Shown here in pieces: positions 37,976 to 45,779 of a DNA stretch of 58,341 bases (within the stretch, counting starts at the first letter, position 1; each line of letters begins with the position of its first letter). The translations under genes and the position numbers were made by a program. The notes below the pieces were generated by a model that was given only the letters and a program-made list of their open reading frames with translations, was not told the origin of the DNA and did no database searches. The DNA is taken from NCBI RefSeq assembly GCF_015207825.1, contig NZ_JADEWC010000022.1, positions 1-58,341 on the forward strand, given 5' to 3'. The DNA is from Cyanobacterium stanieri LEGE 03274. GTDB lineage: Bacteria > Cyanobacteriota > Cyanobacteriia > Cyanobacteriales > Cyanobacteriaceae.

Positions 37976-38719
37976 ATGAGTCTTAAGAATTTAAGAGATG
38001 CGATCGCCCATAAAAAAGCCCTTAAAGTAATTAGTGGTTTAAACAATTTTGATGTTGCCAATGTGGTTGCAGTGTGTAGAGCCGCCCAATTAGGGGGAGC
38101 TACCTTTGTGGATATTGCCGCCGATGTAGAAATCATTAAAGCGGTAAAAGAATCCATTGATTTACCCGTGTGCGTCAGTGCCGTTGAGCCCCAATTATTT
38201 GTCAGTGCCGTTGAAGCGGGAGCAGATTTAATCGAAATCGGAAACTTTGATAGTTTCTATGCCCAAGGTATTAACTTCAGTGCTGAGGACGTTTTAAGCC
38301 TCACCCGTCAAACCCGTGCTTTGTTACCCCATGTTCTTCTTTCCGTCACTGTACCCCATACCCTTCCCCTCGATGAGCAGGTAGAGTTAGCTCAAAAATT
38401 AGAAGCAGAAGGAGCAGATATAATCCAAACTGAAGGTGGTACAAGTTCCAACCCAAATCATAGTGGTATTTTAGGCTTAATTGAAAAAGCCAGTCCTACC
38501 CTTGCCGCGGCCCATGCTATCTCCAGAGCGGTACAAATTCCCGTGCTTTGTGCCTCTGGTTTATCTGATGTGACTGTTCCCATGGCGATCGCCACTGGTG
38601 CATCGGGAGTAGGAGTCGGCTCGGCGGTAAATAAACTTAATGATCAAGTAGCCATGATTGCAGTGGTACGTAGTCTTGTAGAAGCCCTCAACCGTAGTGC
38701 TAGTCAGGCGGTAGTTTAG
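37976..38719 (+). CDS. ycf23: Ycf23 / DUF561 family protein (TIM-barrel)
   Basis: 247-aa protein conserved in cyanobacteria and red-algal plastids. The sequence reads as a phosphate-binding TIM barrel (ALKVISGLNNFDVANVVAV, GGATFVDIAADVE, GADLIEIGNFDSFYAQG, ATGASGVGVGSAVNKL), close in style to thiazole or nicotinate phosphoribosyl-type enzymes, but no activity is known. ATG 37976 gives the normal start. A hairpin (TCCCACGC/GCGTGGGA, 38745-38786) lies after the stop. Confidence 0.92.
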   Translation: MSLKNLRDAIAHKKALKVISGLNNFDVANVVAVCRAAQLGGATFVDIAADVEIIKAVKESIDLPVCVSAVEPQLFVSAVEAGADLIEIGNFDSFYAQGINFSAEDVLSLTRQTRALLPHVLLSVTVPHTLPLDEQVELAQKLEAEGADIIQTEGGTSSNPNHSGILGLIEKASPTLAAAHAISRAVQIPVLCASGLSDVTVPMAIATGASGVGVGSAVNKLNDQVAMIAVVRSLVEALNRSASQAVV

Positions 38720-38744
38720 TTCTTCCATCAACGATAATCGCCAT

Positions 38745-38795
38745 TCCCACGCCTTGTTTTACCCTGATAAATGGACGAGCGTGGGATATATTTTT
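38745..38795 (+). terminator. Possible terminator after ycf23
   Basis: Eight-bp stem TCCCACGC (38745-38752) with GCGTGGGA (38779-38786), a 26-base loop, followed by a T-rich stretch (TATATTTTTC). The loop is long, so the call is tentative. Confidence 0.4.
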
Positions 38796-38870
38796 CTCAA
38801 AAAATTGTTGCCTAGAGAAAGCAAGATGTAGAATAGAGTTTATAACAAGCAGTTAAATGGTCAAAGGTTT

Positions 38871-39227
38871 ATGACAACAGCAACTATTTCTAATCAAGGT
38901 ATTCAATTAAGTCAAAAGGCTCTCGAACACGTTCTTAAACTTAAAGAACAACAAGGAAATGAAGATTTATGTTTGAGGGTTGGAGTTAGACAGGGGGGTT
39001 GCTCTGGCATGTCCTATATGATGGATTTTGAGAATATTAATAATGTTACTGAACATGATGATGTATTTGACTATGAAGGTTTTAAGATAGTGTGCGATCG
39101 TAAAAGTCTTTTATATCTTTATGGACTGATGTTAGATTATAGTGATGCCATGATTGGGGGTGGATTTCAATTCACGAACCCCAACGCTAACCAAACCTGT
39201 GGTTGCGGAAAATCTTTCTCTACTTAA
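38871..39227 (+). CDS. IscA/SufA-type iron-sulfur cluster assembly protein
   Basis: 118-aa A-type carrier that takes part in Fe-S cluster delivery. The three family cysteines are present: [13 protein letters not shown] (first) and [10 protein letters not shown] (second and third). The protein begins after a 10-residue tail with [19 protein letters not shown]. Whether it is IscA, SufA or ErpA cannot be decided. It stands alone, with a strong hairpin after the stop at 39262. Confidence 0.94.
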   Translation: MTTATISNQGIQLSQKALEHVLKLKEQQGNEDLCLRVGVRQGGCSGMSYMMDFENINNVTEHDDVFDYEGFKIVCDRKSLLYLYGLMLDYSDAMIGGGFQFTNPNANQTCGCGKSFST

Positions 39228-39261
39228 TAAGTATTTTATTTCACTTTTTTAGTATATTTAA

Positions 39262-39299
39262 CCCCCCTATACTTTTGAGCAGTAAGGGGGAATTTTTTT
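39262..39299 (+). terminator. Rho-independent terminator after the IscA-type gene
   Basis: CCCCCT...AGGGGG stem (39262-39268 with 39285-39290) extended by a TA-rich part, followed by seven T (39293-39299). The convergent gene ends at 39302. Confidence 0.7.
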
Positions 39300-39301
39300 G
39301 A

Positions 39302-40282
39302 CTAATTTTCCCCTAAGAGGGGTTGTAAAAAAGTTTTAAAGAAGCACTTTTTAATAATAGATTTAAAGTCGCTAACGGTATTACTAATTTCCTCGGCTAA
39401 ACTATCTGCAAAATTATCGATTTCATTATCTTCATTTAAAGATATTGTTTTTAAATCTTCTTGCCATTTTTCCATCACTTGAGGGTTAATTTTTTCTATA
39501 TTTTCTTCTTCTTGATCTTTATTATTCATACCCCCATCTTTATTAATAGTTACTTCGCCTCGAAAAACTTGAATTAATAATTTTTCTACAGAAACACCAT
39601 TTTCTATGGCTTTAATTTCAATTTCTTCTAATACTTTTAAGGGTAATTTTAATGTTCCTTTTTCTGCATATTTTTCTCCATAAATCATTTTTTTGATTTT
39701 TTTAGCCGTGATACTATGAAAAGGATAAGTATCCAAGACTTCTTGCCATTTTTCGTATAATTCATCCTCCGTTAGTGTGACTAAAGGACGGGCTTGAGCT
39801 TCATTTTGAGGAATAATTCTGAATCCATATTTAATTAGTTGAATAGCAACTCTTGAGGCTTTAATAATTTTGTTTGCTCTCCATACGGGATAATGTATTT
39901 CTTGCTCACAATAGTCTTTAAAGGAATTGTAGGATTCTTTATATAGTTGATAATACTTCACTTGGTGAAGTTGCACACCTAATTTTATATAATTTAGTTT
40001 GTCATATTTAATATTATTAGTAATTTGATTTAATTTTGTATATTTTCTATCTTCTGCCACTAGATAGCAGTCTTCTAAAATTGAGCGGTATGGTTCTGAT
40101 ATATTTTCCCAAAATAATTCATTAATATTTTCTTCTCCACAACTATAAAGAAGGGCGATCGCCGATGGTTGTACATAGTGTAAGTTATTTTTTTTCCCTA
40201 ATAAATATTGCTCATATCTTGGATTTTTATACTGCGTAGCAGATCTTTTTAAAATAGACTTTTGGTCAGTGATCTGATTCAT
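39302..40282 (-). CDS. DUF3102/plasmid-type hypothetical protein
   Basis: 326-aa protein. Residues about 95-200 resemble a domain frequent on cyanobacterial plasmids and phages (KESYNSFKDYCEQEIHYP, then a helix-turn-helix-like VWRANKIIKASRVA, IIPQNEAQARPLVTLTEDE, YEKWQEVLDTYPFHSITAKK). This pattern occurs in DUF3102 or ParB-like accessory proteins; the match here is by memory of the pattern only. The C-terminal third is rich in Glu, Asn and Asp with helices, and the gene is strongly AT-rich. It may be a relic of integrated plasmid or phage DNA. It is flanked by a terminator and the psbA region. Confidence 0.6.
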   Translation of the reverse strand: MNQITDQKSILKRSATQYKNPRYEQYLLGKKNNLHYVQPSAIALLYSCGEENINELFWENISEPYRSILEDCYLVAEDRKYTKLNQITNNIKYDKLNYIKLGVQLHQVKYYQLYKESYNSFKDYCEQEIHYPVWRANKIIKASRVAIQLIKYGFRIIPQNEAQARPLVTLTEDELYEKWQEVLDTYPFHSITAKKIKKMIYGEKYAEKGTLKLPLKVLEEIEIKAIENGVSVEKLLIQVFRGEVTINKDGGMNNKDQEEENIEKINPQVMEKWQEDLKTISLNEDNEIDNFADSLAEEISNTVSDFKSIIKKCFFKTFLQPLLGEN

Positions 40283-40696
40283 TGGTGGATTGATTAGTTA
40301 ATTTGCATTAATAGTACGCCCCTAATACATCTGATGGCTGGGCATTACATTATACATCTTTTTTTATCCTTAACAATCTAGTACAAAAATATCTAATTTT
40401 AGTGTTTATTCCTGATTTTATTGTGATAAAAATCTATTTTTTTTGAATATTTTATTAACCACAACTAATTATTATGAAACTCAAAAGAATTTACTTATTA
40501 ATCAAGTGTAATGATGAAAATACACATTATAAAAATTTTCTAAAATAGATTATGCTCAAGACAAAAAGGCTTTAAGTAGTGAATAATACCAAGAAAATAT
40601 TAAATATTGCATCCTCAGTAATCCTTCCTATAAATAATAAAATACTCCCCTAAAATAGAGAAGTATAATATTTTATTTAGTTAGATTATAAGCAAA
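40283..40696. other. Gene-free psbA downstream region
   Basis: 414 bp, very AT-rich, with no reading frame. It holds the psbA terminator at its right end (40642) and probably the promoter of the DUF3102-like gene at its left end. No tRNA, repeat copy or known RNA motif was seen. Confidence 0.5.
40631..40666 (-). terminator. Rho-independent terminator of psbA
   Basis: Nine-bp stem GAGAAGTAT (40658-40666) with ATACTCCCC (40642-40650), including two G-T pairs, with a seven-base loop. A T-rich run follows on the minus strand. It lies about 30 bp past the psbA stop. Confidence 0.65.
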
Positions 40697-41764
40697 TTAA
40701 CCATTAATAATTGGAGCAGAAACAGGCTCGGCACTAGCTAAATCTAGGGGGAAGTTATGAACATTGCGTTCGTGCATTACTTCAATACCAATGTTGGCAC
40801 GGTTAATCACATCAGCCCAAGTGTTGATGGCTTTTCCCTCACTGTTAAGGATAGAGTGGTTAAAGTTAAAACCATTAAGATTAAAGGCGAAACAAGATAC
40901 CGCAAGGGCGGCAAACCAAATGCCCACCACAGGCCAAGCACCTAAGAAGAAGTGTAAAGCACGGCTGTTATTGAAGGAAGCATATTGGAATATGAGGCGA
41001 CCAAAATAACCATGGGCAGCTACGATATTGTAGGTTTCTTCTTCTTGTCCAAATTTATAACCTAAACTTTGAGATTCAGTTTCAGTGGTTTCCCGAATTA
41101 AAGAAGATGTTACCAAAGAGCCGTGCATGGCGGAGAATAAAGCCCCTCCGAATACTCCCGCGACACCTATCATATGGAAGGGGTGCATTAATACATTATG
41201 TTCGGCTTGAAGAACAAACATAAAGTTAAAAGTACCACTAATACCTAAGGGTAAACCATCGGAAAAAGAACCCTGCCCAATGGAGTAAATTAATAAAACG
41301 GCGGTGGCTGCGGATACAGGGGCGCTGTAGGCAACGCAAATCCAAGGACGCATACCAAGGCGGTAAGATAATTCCCACTGTCTGCCCATATAGCAAAAGA
41401 TACCAATGAGGAAATGGAAAATAATTAACTGGTAAGGGCCTCCGTTATATAACCATTCGTCGAGGGTGGCGGCTTCCCAAATGGGGTAAAAGTGTAGGCC
41501 GATGGCATTGGAACTAGGTACTACGGCGGCAGTAATTATATTATTACCATAAAGTAATGCACCCGATACAGGTTCTCGAATTCCATCAATATCCACGGGG
41601 GGAGCGGCGATGAAGGCAATGATAAAACAGGTGGTTGCTGTTAACAATGTGGGGATCATTAATACTCCAAACCAGCCTATATATAAGCGGTTTTTTGTAG
41701 AGGTAATCCATTGACAGAAATGTTCCCAGCTCGAAATTTTTCCTTGCTGTAGTATTGTTGTCAT
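40697..41764 (-). CDS. psbA: Photosystem II D1 protein, D1' (low-oxygen type) isoform
   Basis: 355-aa D1. Aligned to standard D1 numbering (this protein is one residue shorter at the N-terminus) it carries G80A (NNIITAAVV), F158L (TAVLLIYS) and T286A (GIWFAALAV), the set described for the microaerobic D1' isoform (Synechocystis psbA1 group). P162S beside TyrZ161 and F186L are extra changes. Functional residues are kept: Tyr161, Asp170, Glu189, His198, His215, His272, His332, Glu333, His337, Asp342 and Ala344, so it should form a working oxygen-evolving centre. It therefore differs from ChlF and from rogue D1, which lack Mn ligands. The tail after Ala344 ([12 protein letters not shown]) is removed by CtpA. 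Its promoter lies at 41819. Confidence 0.96.
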   Translation of the reverse strand: MTTILQQGKISSWEHFCQWITSTKNRLYIGWFGVLMIPTLLTATTCFIIAFIAAPPVDIDGIREPVSGALLYGNNIITAAVVPSSNAIGLHFYPIWEAATLDEWLYNGGPYQLIIFHFLIGIFCYMGRQWELSYRLGMRPWICVAYSAPVSAATAVLLIYSIGQGSFSDGLPLGISGTFNFMFVLQAEHNVLMHPFHMIGVAGVFGGALFSAMHGSLVTSSLIRETTETESQSLGYKFGQEEETYNIVAAHGYFGRLIFQYASFNNSRALHFFLGAWPVVGIWFAALAVSCFAFNLNGFNFNHSILNSEGKAINTWADVINRANIGIEVMHERNVHNFPLDLASAEPVSAPIING

Positions 41765-42089
41765 GATTTCTTTATTTGTGGTGTATTTTTTGTATAGCCT
41801 ATATATTGCTATATTCTTATATTACTTTATAGCGATATAATTGTCAAGTATGATTAGGATAATTTTTACTTATGATATGGGAGAAAAGGCGATCGCCCTT
41901 AATCTGAAATGGAGAAGATTTTTTTAATACCGTGGAATTCGATAGATTAGAGGTTGAGGGGGTAAATTTTTTAAACAGATAAGGATAGAGAATAATGATA
42001 ATATTACAAAGGCGATCAGTGAATGATCTATAAAAGCTGATCCAGGGGCGATCGCCCTTAGTACAATTAAGATTATTTATATATTTAGT
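41765..42089. other. Divergent psbA-serA intergenic region
   Basis: 325 bp. It holds the psbA promoter on the minus strand (41819-41847), the psbA leader with short TATAG-rich inverted sequences (about 41770-41815) and, near serA, two GCGATCGC HIP1 sites. No frame or RNA gene is evident. The serA promoter was not located with confidence. Confidence 0.5.
41819..41847 (-). promoter_or_regulatory. Probable psbA promoter
   Basis: On the minus strand a perfect -35 TTGACA (41842-41847) is followed, after 17 bp, by TAATAT (41819-41824), four of six matches to TATAAT. The start codon is about 55 bp further on. The leader is rich in TATAG palindromes that might bind a regulator. Strength and oxygen control are not readable here. 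Confidence 0.6.
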
Positions 42090-43670
42090 ATGGCAAAAGT
42101 TCTAGTATCAGACTCTGTCGATGAGGCAGGTATTAAAATTCTCACCCAAGTAGCCCAAGTTGACATCAAAACAGGATTATCCGAAGACGAATTAACCGCC
42201 ATCATTCCCGAATATGATGCCTTAATGATTCGCTCAGGCACAAAGGTTACAGAAAAAGTAATCCAAGCGGCCGATAACCTGAAAATTATTGGTAGAGCAG
42301 GGGTTGGAGTTGATAACGTCCATGTGCCATCGGCTACCCGTAAAGGGATTGTGGTGGTAAACTCCCCCGAAGGAAATACCATCGCAGCGGCTGAACACGC
42401 TTTGGCCATGATGTTGTCTCTTTCCCGTCACATTCCCGATGCCAATCAGTCAGTAAAAGAAGGAAAATGGGATCGTAAAAGTTATATCGGTTCTGAGGTT
42501 TACAAAAAAACCCTCGGGGTAGTAGGTTTAGGTAAAATCGGCTCCCATGTGGCAAAGGTTGGTAAAGCCATGGGTATGAAAATTTTAGCCTATGATCCTT
42601 TCATTTCCCAAGAAAGAGCCAATCAATTGGGTTGTACCCTCGTAGATTTAGACATTCTTTTCAGTGAATCTGATTATATTACCCTCCATATTCCTAAAAC
42701 CAAAGAAACCGCTAACTTAATTAACGCCCAATCCCTTGCCAAAATGAAGCCCCACGCCAGAATTATTAACTGTGCTAGGGGTGGTATCATCGATGAAGAT
42801 GCCCTTTATGAAACTCTTAAGGAAGGTAAAATAGGCGGTGCAGCCCTTGATGTGTTTGCCTCTGAGCCTTTAGGGGAATCTAAATTAAGGGAATTGGGTA
42901 ATAATATTATTTTAACCCCTCACCTTGGTGCATCCACCGCCGAAGCTCAAGTAAACGTTGCCATTGACGTAGCCGAGCAGATTAGGGATGTATTACTCGG
43001 ACTTCCTGCCCGTAGTGCGGTGAATATCCCAGGATTAAGCCCCGATGTCATGGAAAAATTACGTCCTTATATGCGTTTAGCTGAAACCCTCGGTAATTTG
43101 GTAGGACAATTAGCGGGCGATCGTGTGGAGAGCTTAAATGTTAAACTACAAGGAGACTTAGCAGATAATAGTAGTCAACCCCTTGTTACTGCCTCCCTCA
43201 AAGGTTTACTATCCAAAGCCCTCCGGGAAAGAGTTAACTATGTTAACGCCGCCATCGAAGCCAAAGAAAGAGGCATCCACCTAGTAGAAACCAGAGACGC
43301 CACCATCAAAGATTACAGTAACTCCATTTACCTCGAAGCCGTTGGCACTAAAGGCACTCACGCTGTAACTGGTGCTTTATTAAACGATGGCGAAATCCGT
43401 ATCACCAGCATCAACGGATTCCCAGTCAACGTTCCCCCCAATACTTATATGTTATTTACCCTCCACCGTGATGTACCAGGTATTATTGGTAAAATCGGTT
43501 CTTTGTTGGGTAACTTTAACGTTAACATTGCCAGTATGCAAGTAGGGCGTAAAATCGTCCGTGGGGACGCTGTCATGGTACTCAGTATCGATGATCCTTT
43601 ACCTGAGGGCGTTTTACCTGAAATCCTCAAGGTAGGCGGTGTTACCGATGCTTATACCGTAAGTTTATAA
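42090..43670 (+). CDS. serA: D-3-phosphoglycerate dehydrogenase
   Basis: 526-aa long-form SerA, first enzyme of the phosphorylated serine pathway (3-phosphoglycerate to 3-phosphohydroxypyruvate). The NAD fold has VVGLGKIGSHVAKVGKAMG, then NCARGGIIDEDAL (the Arg/Glu part of the active site) and LTPHLGASTAEAQ with the catalytic His. An ASB domain and a C-terminal ACT domain (FTLHRDVPGIIGKIGSLLG) give likely serine feedback control. The length is that of the long type. It is the divergent neighbour of psbA. Confidence 0.96.
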   Translation: MAKVLVSDSVDEAGIKILTQVAQVDIKTGLSEDELTAIIPEYDALMIRSGTKVTEKVIQAADNLKIIGRAGVGVDNVHVPSATRKGIVVVNSPEGNTIAAAEHALAMMLSLSRHIPDANQSVKEGKWDRKSYIGSEVYKKTLGVVGLGKIGSHVAKVGKAMGMKILAYDPFISQERANQLGCTLVDLDILFSESDYITLHIPKTKETANLINAQSLAKMKPHARIINCARGGIIDEDALYETLKEGKIGGAALDVFASEPLGESKLRELGNNIILTPHLGASTAEAQVNVAIDVAEQIRDVLLGLPARSAVNIPGLSPDVMEKLRPYMRLAETLGNLVGQLAGDRVESLNVKLQGDLADNSSQPLVTASLKGLLSKALRERVNYVNAAIEAKERGIHLVETRDATIKDYSNSIYLEAVGTKGTHAVTGALLNDGEIRITSINGFPVNVPPNTYMLFTLHRDVPGIIGKIGSLLGNFNVNIASMQVGRKIVRGDAVMVLSIDDPLPEGVLPEILKVGGVTDAYTVSL

Positions 43671-43972
43671 GTCATTGTCATTATTCAACGCAAGGGGGTT
43701 AAAGCCCCTTGTAAAAAAACACAGTAGCCACATCGTGTAATGAATTATACGGCTAACGGTAGTTCGTTGAATAAATTGAACTAAAATATTGATATTGCTA
43801 ATTTGTAAGTGATCAAGCGGACTTGATATGAAAACAGCTTTTCAGTTCCTCTTATAGTTACTTCAATTGTGTTTAAGACACTTTGCTTTTCTGAAAGCCT
43901 CATCATATAAATATTGTGGTATTCGATAGCCTTTCATTCCAATTTTGATTAACTATATCTAATAACTAATAT
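43671..43972 (+). repeat. Dispersed intergenic repeat, copy D, with CAAGGGG hairpin
   Basis: This 302-bp gene-free stretch holds a hairpin CAAGGGG/CCCCTTG (43691-43711) after serA and the repeat core at 43734-43829. The core differs from copy A (14745-14840) at about nine of 96 positions, with the GTGTAAT and ATCAAG hairpins kept. The remaining ~140 bp includes the prmA leader; nothing further is seen. Confidence 0.75.
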
Positions 43973-44854
43973 ATGAATTCTTCTTGGTGGGAAATTAAAA
44001 TAAAAAATGTGCCTGATTTAGAGGATACTATCTTTTGGCATCTACAGGAGTTTGGTTGTAAAGGTTCGGCTCTGATTCAGGAAGATGGTATCTGGTATGT
44101 TAAAGGATATGTACCTAAAATTGATGTTACCGAAGCTCAGTTAGATATTTTAAGTAATACCATTAGGGATGATTTTGATGGTCAAGAATTTGATTTTTCC
44201 TATGAATCCATGGATGATCAAGATTGGAGTAGTAGTTGGAAAGATCATTGGCAACCCATGGAAATTGGTCAGAAAATGGTTGTCTATCCCGCTTGGATTG
44301 ATGTACCCCCTGAGTGCGATCGCCACGTAATCCGCTTAGATCCAGGATCTGCTTTTGGCACAGGGGTTCACCCCACCACTCAACTATGTATGGAAGCCTT
44401 AGAAAGACAATTAGAGCATAAAAATAAACCCTTAACCATGGCCGATATTGGTTGTGGTACAGGAATTTTATCCTTAACCGCTCGTTTATTGGGGGTAGAA
44501 AAGATAATTGCTAGTGATATTGATTCCCTTGCGGTGAGGGCTACCGAAGAAAATATGCAGTTTAACAATATTGATAATATCGAAGTTTATCAAGGTAGTA
44601 TAGATAAAATCAAAAAAGTAACTAATCAAAAATTTGATGGCATGGTGTGTAATATTCTCGCCGAAATTATTAAAACCATGATCCCTGATATGGGAGATAT
44701 TATTAAACCCCAAGGATGGGTAGTTTTAAGCGGTATCTTAGTCACTCAAGCCGATGATATAAAACAAATTCTCAAGGATAATAATTGGCAGATCACGGGT
44801 TATAATTCCAAAGAAAACTGGTGTTCCATTGAAGCTAAAAAATCCTCGGATTAA
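43973..44854 (+). CDS. prmA: Ribosomal protein L11 methyltransferase
   Basis: 293-aa SAM-dependent methyltransferase that methylates L11. It opens SSWWEIKIKNVPDLEDTIFW, the substrate-binding domain. The catalytic domain shows SAFGTGVHPTTQLCMEAL, the SAM loop ADIGCGTGILSLTARL and VCNILAEIIKTMIP with the N-P-P-Y-like substrate position read as NILA, as usual for PrmA. The end is 13 bp from the convergent livF gene. Confidence 0.95.
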   Translation: MNSSWWEIKIKNVPDLEDTIFWHLQEFGCKGSALIQEDGIWYVKGYVPKIDVTEAQLDILSNTIRDDFDGQEFDFSYESMDDQDWSSSWKDHWQPMEIGQKMVVYPAWIDVPPECDRHVIRLDPGSAFGTGVHPTTQLCMEALERQLEHKNKPLTMADIGCGTGILSLTARLLGVEKIIASDIDSLAVRATEENMQFNNIDNIEVYQGSIDKIKKVTNQKFDGMVCNILAEIIKTMIPDMGDIIKPQGWVVLSGILVTQADDIKQILKDNNWQITGYNSKENWCSIEAKKSSD

Positions 44855-44867
44855 TCTGTTGGAAGAC

Positions 44868-45587
44868 TCAATCATGACGAGTCCCAAGATATAACTCACC
44901 CACCAAAGGATTATCTAATAAATCAGAACCCTTACCCTCGATCGCATCTTTGCCACTTTCTAAAACGTAGCCCCTATCGGCCATCATAAGGGCTTTTTTG
45001 GCATTTTGTTCCACCAAAACGATTGCCTTTCCCGTAGCATTAATCGCCTTAATTTGTTCAAAAACATCATTAACCAAAATAGGCGAAAGCGCCGCCGAAG
45101 GTTCATCCAACAACAGCAAATCAGGATCTAACATCAAAGCCTTACCCATGGCCAACATTTGCCTTTCTCCCCCCGACAAAGTTCCTGCCTTTTGCCTCAA
45201 ACGTTGCTTTAACTTCGGAAACATGGTGTAAACCATCTCCTTTTGCTTTTTACAAGAACCAGAAAGAGTATAAGCCCCCATTTCCAAATTTTCCTCCACC
45301 GTCAAAGTAGCAAAAACATTAGAAATCTGGGGAACATAACACATCCCCAACTTAACAATCTCATTGGACTTTAACCCAGCAATATTACGATCCTTAAAAA
45401 TAATTTTCCCCTGATTAGGAGTCAATAACCCAAAAATCGTTTTTGCAAGGGTGGACTTTCCCGCGCCATTAGGCCCAATTACAGTGATTAACTCCCCCGG
45501 TTCAATGCGAAAATTAATGCCCTGTAATATATTCAAGTCCTTAATATATCCTGCATAAACATCTTTTACTTCTAGTAAATTAGTCAT
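44868..45587 (-). CDS. Branched-chain/neutral amino-acid ABC transporter ATP-binding protein (LivF/NatE type)
   Basis: 239-aa ATPase of the LivF kind. Walker A GPNGAGKSTLAKTIFG, LivF-typical CYVPQISNVFATLTVEENLEMG, signature LSGGERQMLAMGKALM, Walker B DLLLLDEPSAALSP and VLVEQNAKKALMM with Gln-Asn in place of the His partner as in many LivF. It would pair with a LivG-type protein such as that at 16381 and with unlinked permeases to import neutral amino acids. It ends 13 bp from convergent prmA. Confidence 0.88.
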   Translation of the reverse strand: MTNLLEVKDVYAGYIKDLNILQGINFRIEPGELITVIGPNGAGKSTLAKTIFGLLTPNQGKIIFKDRNIAGLKSNEIVKLGMCYVPQISNVFATLTVEENLEMGAYTLSGSCKKQKEMVYTMFPKLKQRLRQKAGTLSGGERQMLAMGKALMLDPDLLLLDEPSAALSPILVNDVFEQIKAINATGKAIVLVEQNAKKALMMADRGYVLESGKDAIEGKGSDLLDNPLVGELYLGTRHD

Positions 45588-45636
45588 GAATTATAAATAG
45601 AAATAGGGGTTAACAAAAAAAGATTTGGTTAGGATA

Positions 45637-45664
45637 GGGAACGGGGAATAGGCAATAGGGAATG
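45637..45664. repeat. GGGAAC/GGGAAT purine-rich short repeat
   Basis: A run of GGGAACGGGGAATAGG-like units upstream of livF. A similar run occurs at 49035. Such purine-rich strings are frequent between cyanobacterial genes. Confidence 0.6.
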
Positions 45665-45779
45665 GTTTTTGTGTCCATACCTTATACTATTGTTAAGGTT
45701 TCTATGTTTCTACCTATAATCTATTCAGTTTCCCCCCAAATTAGCAAGACAAAATCAATCTAGTTTCATTGTCCATTGC

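Noticed and set aside
40697-41764. psbA as ChlF (far-red chlorophyll f synthase) or rogue D1
   Set aside because: Those lack Mn-cluster ligands and parts of the C-terminus. Here Asp170, Glu189, His332, Glu333, His337, Asp342 and Ala344 are all present, so the protein is a true D1.
42077-42409. 110-aa frame opposite serA, and similar frames within rpoB and Omp85
   Set aside because: They are complementary to conserved coding sequence and have no support of their own.
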